Position numbers and translations under genes: made by a program | The notes under the pieces: generated by a model | The model's database searches: none | Told to the model about the DNA's origin: nothing | The model's input: the letters and a program-made list of their open reading frames with translations, nothing else | In this document: positions 34,770-44,338 of the stretch, in pieces | Layout: each line of letters opens with the position of its first letter | Numbering within the stretch: position 1 is the stretch's first letter | Assembly (NCBI RefSeq): GCF_003855255.1 | Contig: NZ_CP034072.1 | Coordinates: forward strand, 3,028,627 to 3,092,626 | Length of the DNA: 64,000 bases | Direction of reading: 5' to 3' | Origin: Mycolicibacterium nivoides | GTDB taxonomy: Bacteria; Actinomycetota; Actinomycetes; Mycobacteriales; Mycobacteriaceae

Positions 34770-35509
34770 GCATCCTAGCCACGGTAGAACCGTGGCTAAA
34801 GGGTGCGATCGGACCGGTCGTCGGTTACGTGCTCGGCGTGGCAACTCCCTACGGGCGTCGGTTTCTACGCACGGCGAGAAGACAACCCGACCTACAAATT
34901 CACGTCGAGCACGATCCGGCCATCATTTTCGCGAATGCCCCTCGAAATACGGTCGGATGCCCGATGTTCGTTCCCGGCTCAACCGTCAGCTTGAATCCTG
35001 GTGATACCCAAGACGCATTCGCGATTCGGCAATGGGCACTTGAGCACGACGGGTTTCCTGCCATAACCGACTCCGTAGAGGTGACCCTTACCGCGTGGGA
35101 AAAGCTCGATGTGGTCGTGGACGCTGTAACGATCAATTGCCGCCAGATACCGATTCCTGACGGCATCGTTGTCATGGCACCCGTTGGCGGTGCGGATATC
35201 CATCGAAAGCGGCTCAACGTAGAACTGGCGGCGCATGGGGCACGCGCTGAATACGTTCCTCTCAACGATGATTCGACCAATTTCTCGTTCAAGCTTGGTA
35301 GCGGAGATACAGCGAAAATCTACTTGAACGTGTCGGCCGCGAAGTGGAGCAGTGAAAGTGAACGTGGTTACGAATGGACTGCCGATCTACATCTGCTGGT
35401 CAACAACAAGCGCAAAACAATTACCGTTGGCGATAACGGCACGCCATTTGAATTCGCTCGGCGGGACGCCGGGCCGATGACGCTGTGGAACGGCAGTGAA
35501 TGGCAGTAG
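34766..35509 (+). CDS. Island protein with membrane-proximal N-terminus and beta-rich domain
   Basis: A 247-residue protein whose start overlaps the previous stop (ATGA), so the two are co-translated. The N-terminus (LKGAIGPVVGYVLGVATPYG) is a short, weakly hydrophobic segment that may associate with the membrane. It is followed by a basic patch (RRFLRTARRQ) and a beta-rich domain of about 200 residues with alternating hydrophobic strands. No catalytic motif is evident. It forms a two-gene module with the two-TM protein; their joint job is unknown, with conflict or phage defence the most likely context. Confidence 0.7.
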   Translation: MSILATVEPWLKGAIGPVVGYVLGVATPYGRRFLRTARRQPDLQIHVEHDPAIIFANAPRNTVGCPMFVPGSTVSLNPGDTQDAFAIRQWALEHDGFPAITDSVEVTLTAWEKLDVVVDAVTINCRQIPIPDGIVVMAPVGGADIHRKRLNVELAAHGARAEYVPLNDDSTNFSFKLGSGDTAKIYLNVSAAKWSSESERGYEWTADLHLLVNNKRKTITVGDNGTPFEFARRDAGPMTLWNGSEWQ

Positions 35510-35685
35510 CCTGCCGCCCCAATCCCTAGCCAGTGGGTTGGCCAGCGGTACCACGTTCGTGATCGATTTCGGTTCTGGCGCGGGGTTTTCCGATTCGGCT
35601 GCCTCGCCCTCAATCAGGTCTGAATACACCATGAGCGTCACGGTGTGATCGGGGTGCCCAGCCACTGCGACACCGTGCGGAAATC
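35510..35685 (-). pseudogene. Tyrosine recombinase (integrase) C-terminal remnant
   Basis: Reading leftwards, 35685-35656 encodes DFRTVSQWLG and, after loss of one base, the next frame gives HPDHTVTLMVYSDLIEGEA. Together this is the integrase end motif (WLGH...T...VYxDL), with the nucleophilic tyrosine codon at 35624-35626. Everything upstream of DFRTV is lost, so no active protein is made. Its place beside the attachment site in the tRNA gene is where an integrase gene normally sits. Confidence 0.8.
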
Positions 35686-35847
35686 GGTACCCGAACCCAA
35701 CCACGTGTAGACACAGCCAAGGCGACGCGCTCAAGGCAGCTGCCGACAGTTTCGGGCGGGTTGTAACAATCGGTGACACCGACACCGACACCGGCGCTGG
35801 CGGCTGACCTCAAACCACCGAAATAGTCTCTACCAGTGCTTTTACAG

Positions 35848-35921
35848 TGCCCCCAGTCGGACTCGAACCGACACTGTGCGGATTTTAAGTCCGCTGCCTC
35901 TGCCAATTGGGCTATGGGGGC
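35848..35921 (-). tRNA. tRNA-Leu (anticodon UAA)
   Basis: A 74-base tRNA. The acceptor stem pairs GCCCCCA (5', 35921-35915) with TGGGGGC, discriminator A at 35848. The anticodon stem-loop is GCGGA-CTTAAAA-TCCGC, anticodon TAA. The T-arm is GTCGG-TTCGAGT-CCGAC. CCA is not encoded. The variable loop has only five bases, short for a leucine tRNA, which normally carries a long arm; the anticodon still decodes UUA. It is the integration site of the neighbouring island. Confidence 0.9.
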
Positions 35922-36032
35922 GTCGCACGAGAGCATATTTCAGGTCGATTCGCCGTCATCGGACCGCCCTCCCGAGCACATCATCCGGGGGCGAACCGGC
36001 GCAGACCGAACGCCCGAGAACCGAGCTGCAGA

Positions 36033-37055
36033 TCAACCGACCTCGACAACGACCTTGCCGAACGGGCCGCGATCGAGATTGTCCAGCGCCGCCGGCAGAT
36101 CATCGAACCTATGGCGCGCACCGACCACGGGTTTCGTCCCCGTGCTGTCGATGGCGCTGACCAGGTCGCTCAGTGCACGGCGATGCCCCGTGCCGATGCC
36201 GTGAATCGTGATGTCTTTCATCAGGATTGGCATGACCGGCGTCGAGACCTCGAACCCGTCGAGCGCGCCGATGAGATGGATGTGGCCACCGACCGCGGCG
36301 ACTTGCGCGGCCTTGCCGAGATGAGCGCCCCCGACGAGCTCCAGCACATGGTCCACACCGCGGTCGCCCGTGATGGCGAGGATGGTTTCGGCCCAGTCCG
36401 CGCTCCGCCGATCCACGACGTGGTCTGCGCCCAGTTGGGTGACGCGGTCCAGTTTGTCCGCACTGCCCGACACGATGACCTCGGCGCCGTGCATCTTCGC
36501 GATCTGAAGTCCGAACAGCGCGACGCCACCGGTACCTTCGACCAGCACGACCTCACCGGCCCGCACGTGCCCGCGTTCGACCAGCGCGAACCACGCCGTG
36601 AGCCCGGCCACCGGCAGCGTGCTGGCTTCTGCCGGCGACAGGGTCCTGGGAGCCCGGACCACCCAATCCTGGGGAAGCACTACGCATTCGGCGAGCACCC
36701 CGGGGTAGAAACCGCCGAGCGTCCAATACGAGGGCGTCCGCGCGTCACCCGCCCGGGCACCGTCGATCCAGTCCGGGGTGAACACCGAGATCACCTGATC
36801 GTCGACGGCGAATCGGGTCACCGAATCTCCGACCGCGACGACGGTCCCGGCGAGATCGGACCCCGGCGTGAAGGGGAATTCCAGTGGCAGGCCGCGCCCG
36901 GTTTCGATCACCATCTTGTCGCGATGGTTCAACGCAACCGCGGCCACCTTGATCAGGACGTCGCCGGGGCCCGGTTGCGGGATGGCCACCTCACGCAACC
37001 AGAGCGCGTCTCGGCCGATTCCATCCATCTCCCAGCGGCGCATGATTTCAGCCAT
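36033..37055 (-). CDS. MDR-type NAD(P)-dependent alcohol dehydrogenase/quinone reductase
   Basis: A 340-residue oxidoreductase (start ATG 37055; an in-frame upstream extension is unlikely). The GroES-like domain shows VLIKVAAVALNHRDKMV and FTPGSDLAGTVVAVGDSV; the Rossmann fold shows VEGTGGVALFGLQIAKMHGAEVI. The active-site zinc Cys of classical ADHs is absent at the usual place (NHRD in its stead), so it acts more like zinc-free quinone or enone reductases. It is divergent from the deazaflavin-type gene, with an inverted repeat in the 140-base gap. Confidence 0.85.
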   Translation of the reverse strand: MAEIMRRWEMDGIGRDALWLREVAIPQPGPGDVLIKVAAVALNHRDKMVIETGRGLPLEFPFTPGSDLAGTVVAVGDSVTRFAVDDQVISVFTPDWIDGARAGDARTPSYWTLGGFYPGVLAECVVLPQDWVVRAPRTLSPAEASTLPVAGLTAWFALVERGHVRAGEVVLVEGTGGVALFGLQIAKMHGAEVIVSGSADKLDRVTQLGADHVVDRRSADWAETILAITGDRGVDHVLELVGGAHLGKAAQVAAVGGHIHLIGALDGFEVSTPVMPILMKDITIHGIGTGHRRALSDLVSAIDSTGTKPVVGARHRFDDLPAALDNLDRGPFGKVVVEVG

Positions 37056-37160
37056 GCGGTGCTGCAACCAGGCCGGACAGACGCATATTCCCCGGGGATG
37101 CCGGGCCGACCGGCGGAACTACGACCCGCGCTGAGGGGGTTGCGCAGATTTGGTTGAATG

Positions 37161-37178
37161 TGTCCCAGGGGTGGGACA
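37161..37178. promoter_or_regulatory. Perfect inverted repeat, probable operator
   Basis: TGTCCCA-GGGG-TGGGACA has two perfect 7-base arms around 4 bases. It lies 16 bases before the ATG at 37195 and in the divergent interval with the oxidoreductase gene starting at 37055. The size and symmetry suit a dimeric TetR- or MarR-type repressor, but no regulator gene is next to it. Confidence 0.5.
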
Positions 37179-37194
37179 GCGACGGGGGCCGCAC

Positions 37195-37608
37195 ATGCCA
37201 AGCAGTATCGCCAATTCGATTGCCGTAGTTGCCGAATGGATCGCGGCAGCGCTCGGACCACGGGCGATGCGGGTGATCGCCCACATCAACAAGTACGTCA
37301 CCAATCCGCTGCAGCGGCTCTGGGCACCATGGTTGCCCTACATGGCGGTCATCGAGCACACCGGCCGGAAGTCGGGCAAGCCGTACCGGACCCCGGTCAT
37401 GGCGTTCGTCGACAGCAAGTCCGTCTCGGTAGTGCTGAACTACGGCGAGCACTCCGATTGGGTGCGCAATGTCCGGGCCGCCCGATCGGCCCAACTAGTG
37501 CATCGCGGCAGGCACTACCAACTGAGCAATCCCCGCATCATCCCGGCCACTGACCAGAAGGCGCGGTTGGTCGCCACCCTGACACCGGTTTCTACGCCTG
37601 GGTCGTGA
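37195..37608 (+). CDS. Deazaflavin-dependent nitroreductase-family (DDN-like) protein
   Basis: A 137-residue protein of the F420-dependent nitroreductase/DDN superfamily. The core motif is IEHTGRKSGKPYRTPVM (binding the F420 tail), then VVLNYGEHSDWVRNVRAA, typical of this split-barrel group. The start is ATG 37195, with GGGGG about nine bases upstream. Members use reduced F420 to reduce quinones or nitro-compounds. The short C-terminus lacks the final residues common in related proteins. It is divergent from an MDR oxidoreductase, sharing the operator-like repeat at 37161-37178. Confidence 0.85.
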   Translation: MPSSIANSIAVVAEWIAAALGPRAMRVIAHINKYVTNPLQRLWAPWLPYMAVIEHTGRKSGKPYRTPVMAFVDSKSVSVVLNYGEHSDWVRNVRAARSAQLVHRGRHYQLSNPRIIPATDQKARLVATLTPVSTPGS

Positions 37609-37795
37609 AAATCGGGGCAGCACGGCCCTGGTGTCGAAAGCGGCGCCGTGGCCATGGTGGAAGCCCGCTCTGACTGCTCGATGCCACCGAGCGTGCGCAA
37701 AACGCGCCGAGTCGGGGCAGCAGCCCGCACGTTCGCCCAGATAGGCAACAGCACCCGGCGTAGGCTGCGCATATCCCGACTCCCGGGAGGCTGCG

Positions 37796-38499
<704 letters not shown>

Positions 38500-38503
<4 letters not shown>

Positions 38504-40989
38504 AACTCGCGGCCGCGGCGAGTCGGCTCCGAGTGTTCAGCCTGCGCGAACTCACCGTGCACCGGCGGCGCACCCTTGCCTCGATCGCCGTAATGGCCGT
38601 GTCGGCAATGTATCTCGTCACGATCCTCGGCATCTTCGGGTCGATCACCGGATCGGTCAACCGGCTCGCCGACGGTGTCGCCGGCATCGCCGCGCTCGAA
38701 GTATCGGGAGTCACCGACGCGGGATTCCCCGACGCCGTCCTGGCCGACGTCGCCAACGTTCCCGGCGTCGCGACCGCCGCACCGATGATCCGGATGACCA
38801 CGCCCACCGCCACCGAAACGGTCCTGCTGTTCGGCGCCGACGACCGCAGCCGCGCCTTGGAAGGCGCGCTGAAAGATGCCGTCGGAGTGGAGGTCCAATC
38901 CCCGACGGCACAGGAGGGCGTCCGCGTCGGACCCGCCGTCGGCCACGCGAAAGGCGAGACGTTCCAGCTCGGCTCGGGATCGGTGACCGTCGCCGAGGTC
39001 CTGGAGGGCAAGCAACTCGCCGACCTCAACGGCGGTCACTACGTGCTGGCCCCACTTCCGTTGGCGCAGAGCGTGACCGGACGCCTCGGCCAGCTCGACT
39101 CGATCCTGATCACCACCACCCCGGACGCCGATCTCAACACGGTGCGCGAGCAGGTCACCGCGGCCGTGAACGGCAGGGCCATCGTCGCCGCGCCGAGCTT
39201 GCGGGCCGCCCGGGCCGGTGACGGGGTCAAGTTGATGAACTACATGGCGCTCATGGGCGCGGCGGTCGCGTTGGTGGTCGGCGCGTTCCTGATCTACACG
39301 ACGATGACCATGGCGATCGCCCAACGCCGCCCGGTCATCTCGATGCTGCGTGCGATCGGCGGCCGGCGCGCGACCATTGTCCGCGACATGCTCGCCGAGG
39401 CCGCGATCCTCGGGCTGATCGGCGGCACCATCGGGTCGCTGCTGGGAATAGCACTGGGCCGCATGGCGATCGGCCGGCTGCCACCGACGGTGACGCAGGG
39501 TCTCGAGGCCCGCATCGAATACTGGTTGCCCAGCTACGCGATCCCGGTCGCCGTCGCGGCCACCGCACTGACGAGCGTGGCGGCGTCGGCGATGGCCGCC
39601 CGCCAGGTGTACAAGGTCTCACCGATCGAGGCGCTGGCCCCGGTCGGAGTGTCGGCCGCGGACAACGTGCCGCGCTGGCTGCGCATCGCTACCGGAATCG
39701 CCGCGGTGGCCGTGCTCGCGGCGTCGATCCTGGTGGTGTTCTACCTGCCGGGCTCCATGGCGTTCGTCGCGATCGCCGCCCTGTTCACCGCGCAGATCGC
39801 GCTCGGTTTCGCGCTGGCCGGGCCCATCGTCAAGGCCACCGCCGCGGTGGCGCGCCTGTTCGGCTCGGCCGGTGCCCTGGCGGCGGCGACGGTGGAACGC
39901 GCCCCACGGCGCGTGTGGGCCACCGTGATGACCGTGCTGATCGCCGTCGTCACGACCGTGGTGATCACCGGGACCAACAACGACATGATCCGGTCGGCGC
40001 GCGACGTCTTCGCACCGGTCGCCGACGTCGACGTCTGGGTGAGCGCCAATTCACCCGACCAGTACCCCACCGACCTTCTGCCGCAAGGCCTTACCGACAA
40101 GGTCACCGAGGTGCCCGGGGTCGGGCACGTCACCGAAGGTTCCCTGGGCTTCGCCGTCGTCGGCGGCACCCGCGTCATGCTCGACGGGTTCGCCCCCGGC
40201 AGCCACGACGCCCTCTTCCGCGCCCTCGACGACCGGGTCCGCAACGACGTGCTCGCCGGCCACGGCGTCGTGCTCTCGCAGAACCTGGGCAAGACCCTGG
40301 ATGTCCAGGCGGGCGACCAACTGGAGTTGCAGACGCCGCACGGCCCGCAGCGGACAACCGTGTTGGCCCTGGTGCCGTACTTCTCCACGGTGATCGGCAC
40401 CGTCGGGATGGGCCTCGATCAGATGCGCGCCTGGTTCGACCGGCCCGGCGCGACCACCCTCCAGGTCACCGCGGCCAGGGGCACCGACCCCAACCGCCTG
40501 CTGGCCAACATCCGCCATGTGGTGCCCGCGCCGAACCATACTTATGACGGCCGCACCGCGCTGGCCGGTCTCGAAGCGCCCCTGCACCAGAGCATGCTGA
40601 TCGCCAACGCCGTGTGGATCATCGTGGTGTTCGTCGCCGCCGTGGCGCTGCTGAACACACTGACGCTGTCGGTGCTGGAACGGCGGCGCGAGATCGGGGT
40701 GCTGCGCGCGATGGGATCCAGCCGCCGCTACACACTGGCCATGGTGCTGGCCGAGGCCGCGGCCATCGGCATCGTCGGCGGTGTCCTGGGGCTGATCGTC
40801 GGGCTGGTCGATCAGTGGCTGTTCAGCCTCGTCAGCGGAGACATCATGAATTTCAACGTCACGTTCCGGCCGAGTGCGATGGCGCTGGTCTTCACTCTCG
40901 GCGCACTGGCGATCAGCCTGCTGGGCTCGCTGCCGCCGGCACGACGCGCGGCGCGACTCAACATCATCGAGGCCGTCAGCGTCGAATAG
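38500..40989 (+). CDS. ABC transporter permease with two FtsX-like domains
   Basis: An 829-residue permease starting at GTG in a GTGA overlap with the ATPase gene. It has one TM helix near the N-terminus (about 25-50), a large extracytoplasmic domain, a set of three helices (about 248-385), two central helices, a second extracytoplasmic domain and three final helices (about 700-820), so it is a tandem duplication of the MacB/FtsX module. FtsX motifs [23 protein letters not shown] and [18 protein letters not shown] appear at the two conserved loops (quoted in part: [23 protein letters not shown]). Its last 14 bases overlap the convergent methyltransferase gene. Confidence 0.92.
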
Positions 40990-41599
40990 TCGCGACTCCC
41001 TGCAGATGTGGCGTACACGGAGGCGGCACCAGCGTCCGCCGGGTACTGCGCAGCCCGCTGGTGTCGAACCCGGCCGCGGCGATGGCGTCGACGGTACGGC
41101 GGTTCGGCTCACAGCCCGATGACAACCACGCCCACGGCCTGGCGATCAGATCCTGGAACCGCCCCATCAAGCCCTCACCGCGCACATGCTCGAGCACGAC
41201 CAACCGCCCATCGGGGGTCAGCACGCGCCGGATCTCGGCGAGCGTGGCGGGCACATCATCAACCGAGCACAACACCAGACCAACATGAACCGAGTCGAAA
41301 CTGCTGTCCGGGAACGGAATCGATTCGCCCGCCCCGGCGACGACATCGACGTCGACACCGTTGCGACGGGCCAGCGCACTGGCCATCCGCCGCATCGCGG
41401 GATCGGGCTCCACCGCCGCGACGGACGTCACCGCGTCGGGTAGGAACAACAGATCGGTTCCCGGCCCGACCCCGATCATCAGCAACCGGCCGGTCGCATG
41501 ACTCATCGCCGACCGGCGGTATCGCCGGTAGAACAGCCTGTCGAATATCGGCATACCGAGCCGATACACGTACGGGAACAACGGGTTACGGTGCCTCAA
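40976..41599 (-). CDS. Class I SAM-dependent methyltransferase
   Basis: A 207-residue methyltransferase with SAM motif I LLMIGVGPGTDLLFLPD (about 39-55), motif II VEPDPAMRRMA and the post-motif region FPDSSFDSVHVGLVLCSVDD (UbiE/COQ5-type). The start is TTG 41599, overlapping the stop of the DUF4389 gene as TTGA; the methyltransferase is third in the operon. The frame upstream of TTG reads a spurious extension through the DUF4389 gene and was not used. Substrate unknown. Confidence 0.85.
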   Translation of the reverse strand: MRHRNPLFPYVYRLGMPIFDRLFYRRYRRSAMSHATGRLLMIGVGPGTDLLFLPDAVTSVAAVEPDPAMRRMASALARRNGVDVDVVAGAGESIPFPDSSFDSVHVGLVLCSVDDVPATLAEIRRVLTPDGRLVVLEHVRGEGLMGRFQDLIARPWAWLSSGCEPNRRTVDAIAAAGFDTSGLRSTRRTLVPPPCTPHLQGVATIRR

Positions 41600-42189
41600 T
41601 CCGAGCCCCCCAGATCCATTCGGAACGGTGGATACTCGTCGGTCATCAGCGAGACGTACGCGGCGACCCGGTAGCGCCACCGCACCATTCCCATCAGGAA
41701 GTCGAACATGCTCTGCGAGACCGTCCCCCGGACCAGCAGCCGCACCGCGGAGATGACGCAAAGTACTTGCAGGGGGGCCTCCATCGCCCAGCACATGATG
41801 ATCTGCGGCAGCGCCAGCAGCCACGACTTCACCAGCACCGGCCATCTCGAAAGTTGTTCGGGATAGTCGACCTGGAGGTCGCCCGGATAGTCGGCCTGGG
41901 GTTTGAGGGTGAACGGCGGGTACTGGTCGGTGGTGTTCATCGGGAACCGGTAATTCATCACCCGCCACGACCAGCGCAGCACCCCGACGTTGAAATCGAA
42001 CAGAGGCCGCGGATACCGGCCGGTGAACAGGATCGCGATACCCGCGGCGAGCACCACCAGCGGGTACACCAGGTAGAGGCCGATGAGGATCGGGTAGTGC
42101 GGCACGGCCAGCACGCACCATTTGACGAGCCACAGGCGGTTCGACGGCGCGTCGATCGCGCCCCGCACCCGTACGGGCTCAGCGGGCAT
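41596..42189 (-). CDS. DUF4389 membrane protein
   Basis: A 197-residue membrane protein starting at ATG 42189 (GTG 42198 also possible). It has two similar halves, each with a hydrophobic segment followed by an amphipathic motif: LFDFNVGVLRWSWRVMNYRFP...DQYPPFTL and MFDFLMGMVRWRYRVAAYVSL...DEYPPFRM (quoted in part: FDFNVGVLRWSWRV, FDFLMGMVRWRYRV). This internal repeat is typical of DUF4389 proteins. The stop and the methyltransferase start overlap. Function unknown; it lies between a monooxygenase and a methyltransferase. Confidence 0.85.
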   Translation of the reverse strand: MPAEPVRVRGAIDAPSNRLWLVKWCVLAVPHYPILIGLYLVYPLVVLAAGIAILFTGRYPRPLFDFNVGVLRWSWRVMNYRFPMNTTDQYPPFTLKPQADYPGDLQVDYPEQLSRWPVLVKSWLLALPQIIMCWAMEAPLQVLCVISAVRLLVRGTVSQSMFDFLMGMVRWRYRVAAYVSLMTDEYPPFRMDLGGSD

Positions 42190-43432
42190 GTTCGTCACTG
42201 CCGGACGTCGTCGCCCCGGCGAGGTCCCGACTGATACCCGCGGCCATCCGGCGGTGGCTCACCACCCGCAGGAACGTCGCCAGCACCCAGGTCATCAGCC
42301 GGTCCGGGACCATCGCGGCGGGCCGCAGCACCGCCTCACCGTGCGACACCTGCAGCGAGGCCACCCGGGATACCGCCGCGACGCGGCGTCGGCGGGTCTT
42401 CTCGTACCAGCGGAGCGCTCCGGACAGGTCGCCGTCGGGGCTGTGGCGGAAATCCGAGATCGCCTTGCACAGCACCATGGTGTCGAGCAGTGCCTGGTTG
42501 GTTCCCTGCGCCAGCGTCGGCGGCATCGTGTGCGCCGCATCGCCCAACAACGTGAGCGCGCCGTGGCCCGGCCCCGGAATGGGATGACGGAAATGCGGGT
42601 AGGGCGAACGCGCGAGGTCAGCGTCGGTCAATGTGGCGAGTACTTGGTCGACCAGCTCGGACCAGCCGGTGAAATTGGCGCGGATCACGTCGATCGGGCG
42701 CTCTGGCCTGACAAAGTCCGGCGACCACGGCAGATCGAACCACCACTGCACCTCGGTGCCTCCGGCCGGCCACAGGCCGAGGTTCCCGTGCTCGCCGACG
42801 ATGACGAAAGCGACGTGGCGATCGGCCCCGTCCGGAAGCCTGGCCAGTCCTTGCCAGCTACACCAGCCCGTCGGCTCTGCATGCTGTGCGCCGACGATCT
42901 CGCGGACCGTGGAGTGCAGGCCGTCCGCGCCGATCACCAGATCACCCTCCGCACAACGGCCGTCGGCGAAATCGAGGCGAATCCCACGACCACCGTCCTC
43001 GACGCCGACCACTTGCGTGTTGCACCGAATCCGTTCAGCCGGAAAACCTTCCAGCAGTCGTTCGAGCAGAATCCGGCGCGGGACCATCCGGACCGGAGCA
43101 CCCATCCGGCTCACGATCGCCGTCACGTCGAGAGTGGTCATCGGGCGTCCCGTCGACGTCACCACCCGCACCGTCGACAGCTCCTGGCCGGCGCCGTCCA
43201 TAGCGACGCCGAGTTGCCGCAGCACAGTTTCGCCGTTCGACCAGATGGTGACGGCGCCGCCGCCGGCCCGCACATCGGGGCGCTGCTCGAACACCGTGAC
43301 GTCATGGCCGTCCCGCAGCAATCCCCGGGCGATAGAGATGCCACCCACCCCGGCGCCGACAACCAGGATCCGCAGCGACCGTTTCGGCGCTGGCTGGACG
43401 TAGTGCCGGCTCTGGGGCCGTATTGAGCCCAC
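42179..43432 (-). CDS. FAD-dependent monooxygenase (PHBH-type)
   Basis: A 417-residue flavoprotein hydroxylase. FAD-binding motif GAGVGGISIARGL (about 26-38), DG motif VIGADGLHSTVRE, and GD motif LTLLGDAAHTMPP mark the group A aromatic hydroxylases. The N-terminus is preceded by a short positively charged stretch (MGSIRPQSRHYVQPAPKRS) that may not be translated; the Rossmann strand begins at about residue 20. It starts a three-gene operon (monooxygenase, DUF4389, methyltransferase), which could decorate a hydrophobic natural product or quinone. Confidence 0.85.
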   Translation of the reverse strand: MGSIRPQSRHYVQPAPKRSLRILVVGAGVGGISIARGLLRDGHDVTVFEQRPDVRAGGGAVTIWSNGETVLRQLGVAMDGAGQELSTVRVVTSTGRPMTTLDVTAIVSRMGAPVRMVPRRILLERLLEGFPAERIRCNTQVVGVEDGGRGIRLDFADGRCAEGDLVIGADGLHSTVREIVGAQHAEPTGWCSWQGLARLPDGADRHVAFVIVGEHGNLGLWPAGGTEVQWWFDLPWSPDFVRPERPIDVIRANFTGWSELVDQVLATLTDADLARSPYPHFRHPIPGPGHGALTLLGDAAHTMPPTLAQGTNQALLDTMVLCKAISDFRHSPDGDLSGALRWYEKTRRRRVAAVSRVASLQVSHGEAVLRPAAMVPDRLMTWVLATFLRVVSHRRMAAGISRDLAGATTSGSDEHAR

Positions 43433-43502
43433 GGCTCAATTTATGTCGGGTCCGGGGCCGCTGTACAGGTTTGTGCGGTACCGGCCTACCGGGGTCGCCC
43501 CG

Positions 43503-44219
43503 CTAAGCCGAGACGACCACCACCGGGCGCGGGAAACTCAGCGTCGCGCACGCATCGTCGAGTGTCATCTCAATGGCCTGCCCGAGTTCGGACAGATCCT
43601 CAGGACCTGTGCTGAAGTCGAACCCGCCGCCGCCGATCCACACCCGAGTGAGCACCACGGCGTGCCGGCGTCGAACATCAGCCATCTCCGCGATCAGGTC
43701 ACCGACCATCTCCGGAAATCCGGTGAAACAGTCCTTACCCGAATCGATTTCGCGATACAGGCCGACGAGATCGAGCCGAGGACCGTTCAGGACCGCGGCC
43801 ACCGCGTCGACAGCGCTCGCACCGAGGACGACCCGCTGCCGCCGGTGCCGCACGGCACAGGAAACCAGCAGGTGAACCTGCTCGACACTGTTGGCCACCA
43901 CCCGCCCCACCCCGAGATTGGCGCTACAGAACACCAGTTCGTCAGCGCTGAACCCATCGGCATGCACCACCAATCGCATCGGATGGATGCCCGTCCCGAT
44001 CGCGGTCGCCAGGTCCCCGCTGCTGCGCACCTCGACGGTCAACCCGTGATCGCGGGCCCATTTGGCCACGTTGTTGTCTCGAAGCGCCCTGGCGGGCAGG
44101 GCCAGCTCGACGGGATCAAGCGACCGGCACCACGTGGCGCACCGGTGCATCGCCTCGTGCTCGGGCGATCGCGGCAGCATCGCCGTCGATGTGGACCACA
44201 ACCCAGTCGTCAGTGTCAC
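43503..44219 (-). CDS. LysA-like barrel-only protein 3
   Basis: A 238-residue protein from GTG 44219 with GAAGAGG about six bases upstream; upstream frame is not used. It resembles the TIM-barrel half of type III PLP decarboxylases such as LysA: VAKWARDHGLTVEVRSSGDLATAIGTGI, LGVGRVVANSVEQVHLL and LDLVGLYREIDSGKD. The family's lysine (YASKA segment) is replaced by LPARALRD here, so it probably does not bind PLP covalently. The C-terminal beta-barrel domain of LysA is absent. It is the last of three tandem paralogues behind an orphan kdpA. Function unknown. Confidence 0.7.
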   Translation of the reverse strand: MTLTTGLWSTSTAMLPRSPEHEAMHRCATWCRSLDPVELALPARALRDNNVAKWARDHGLTVEVRSSGDLATAIGTGIHPMRLVVHADGFSADELVFCSANLGVGRVVANSVEQVHLLVSCAVRHRRQRVVLGASAVDAVAAVLNGPRLDLVGLYREIDSGKDCFTGFPEMVGDLIAEMADVRRRHAVVLTRVWIGGGGFDFSTGPEDLSELGQAIEMTLDDACATLSFPRPVVVVSA

Positions 44220-44338
44220 CAGAACCTCTTCTTCACCGCGCCGCGGCCGGATGCCGCATGCGCCTGCTTCGAGCCTTCCGCTGTCACGACGGGTGGACCA
44301 GGATATTTGCGGTGTCTTGATGCGACCGGATGAAACAT

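Larger units (their letters stand above)
29961..35921. mobile_element. Genomic island integrated at tRNA-Leu(UAA), composite
   Basis: Bounded by a perfect 43-base direct repeat: 29961-30003 (left) and 35851-35893 (right, inside the tRNA-Leu gene). This is the 3' half of the tRNA, as expected for site-specific integration by a tyrosine recombinase. A third, decayed copy (36 of 40 matches) at 33409-33448 divides the island into a left part (nuclease module) and a right part (membrane module), suggesting two successive insertions. A frameshifted integrase tail remains at 35510-35685 next to the tRNA. The cargo genes have visibly more A and T than the flanks. No intact integrase, capsid or replication gene is present, so the island is probably fixed. 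Gaps of 344, 617 and 338 bases without intact genes lie at its left edge, middle and right edge. Confidence 0.88.

Noticed and set aside
29961..35921. A prophage
   Set aside because: No capsid, portal, terminase, lysin or replication genes; only an integrase remnant and two small modules.
40976..42133. 385-residue methyltransferase with a long N-terminal extension
   Set aside because: Residues before about 178 read through the DUF4389 gene in another frame; the TTG at 41599 overlapping its stop is the real start.
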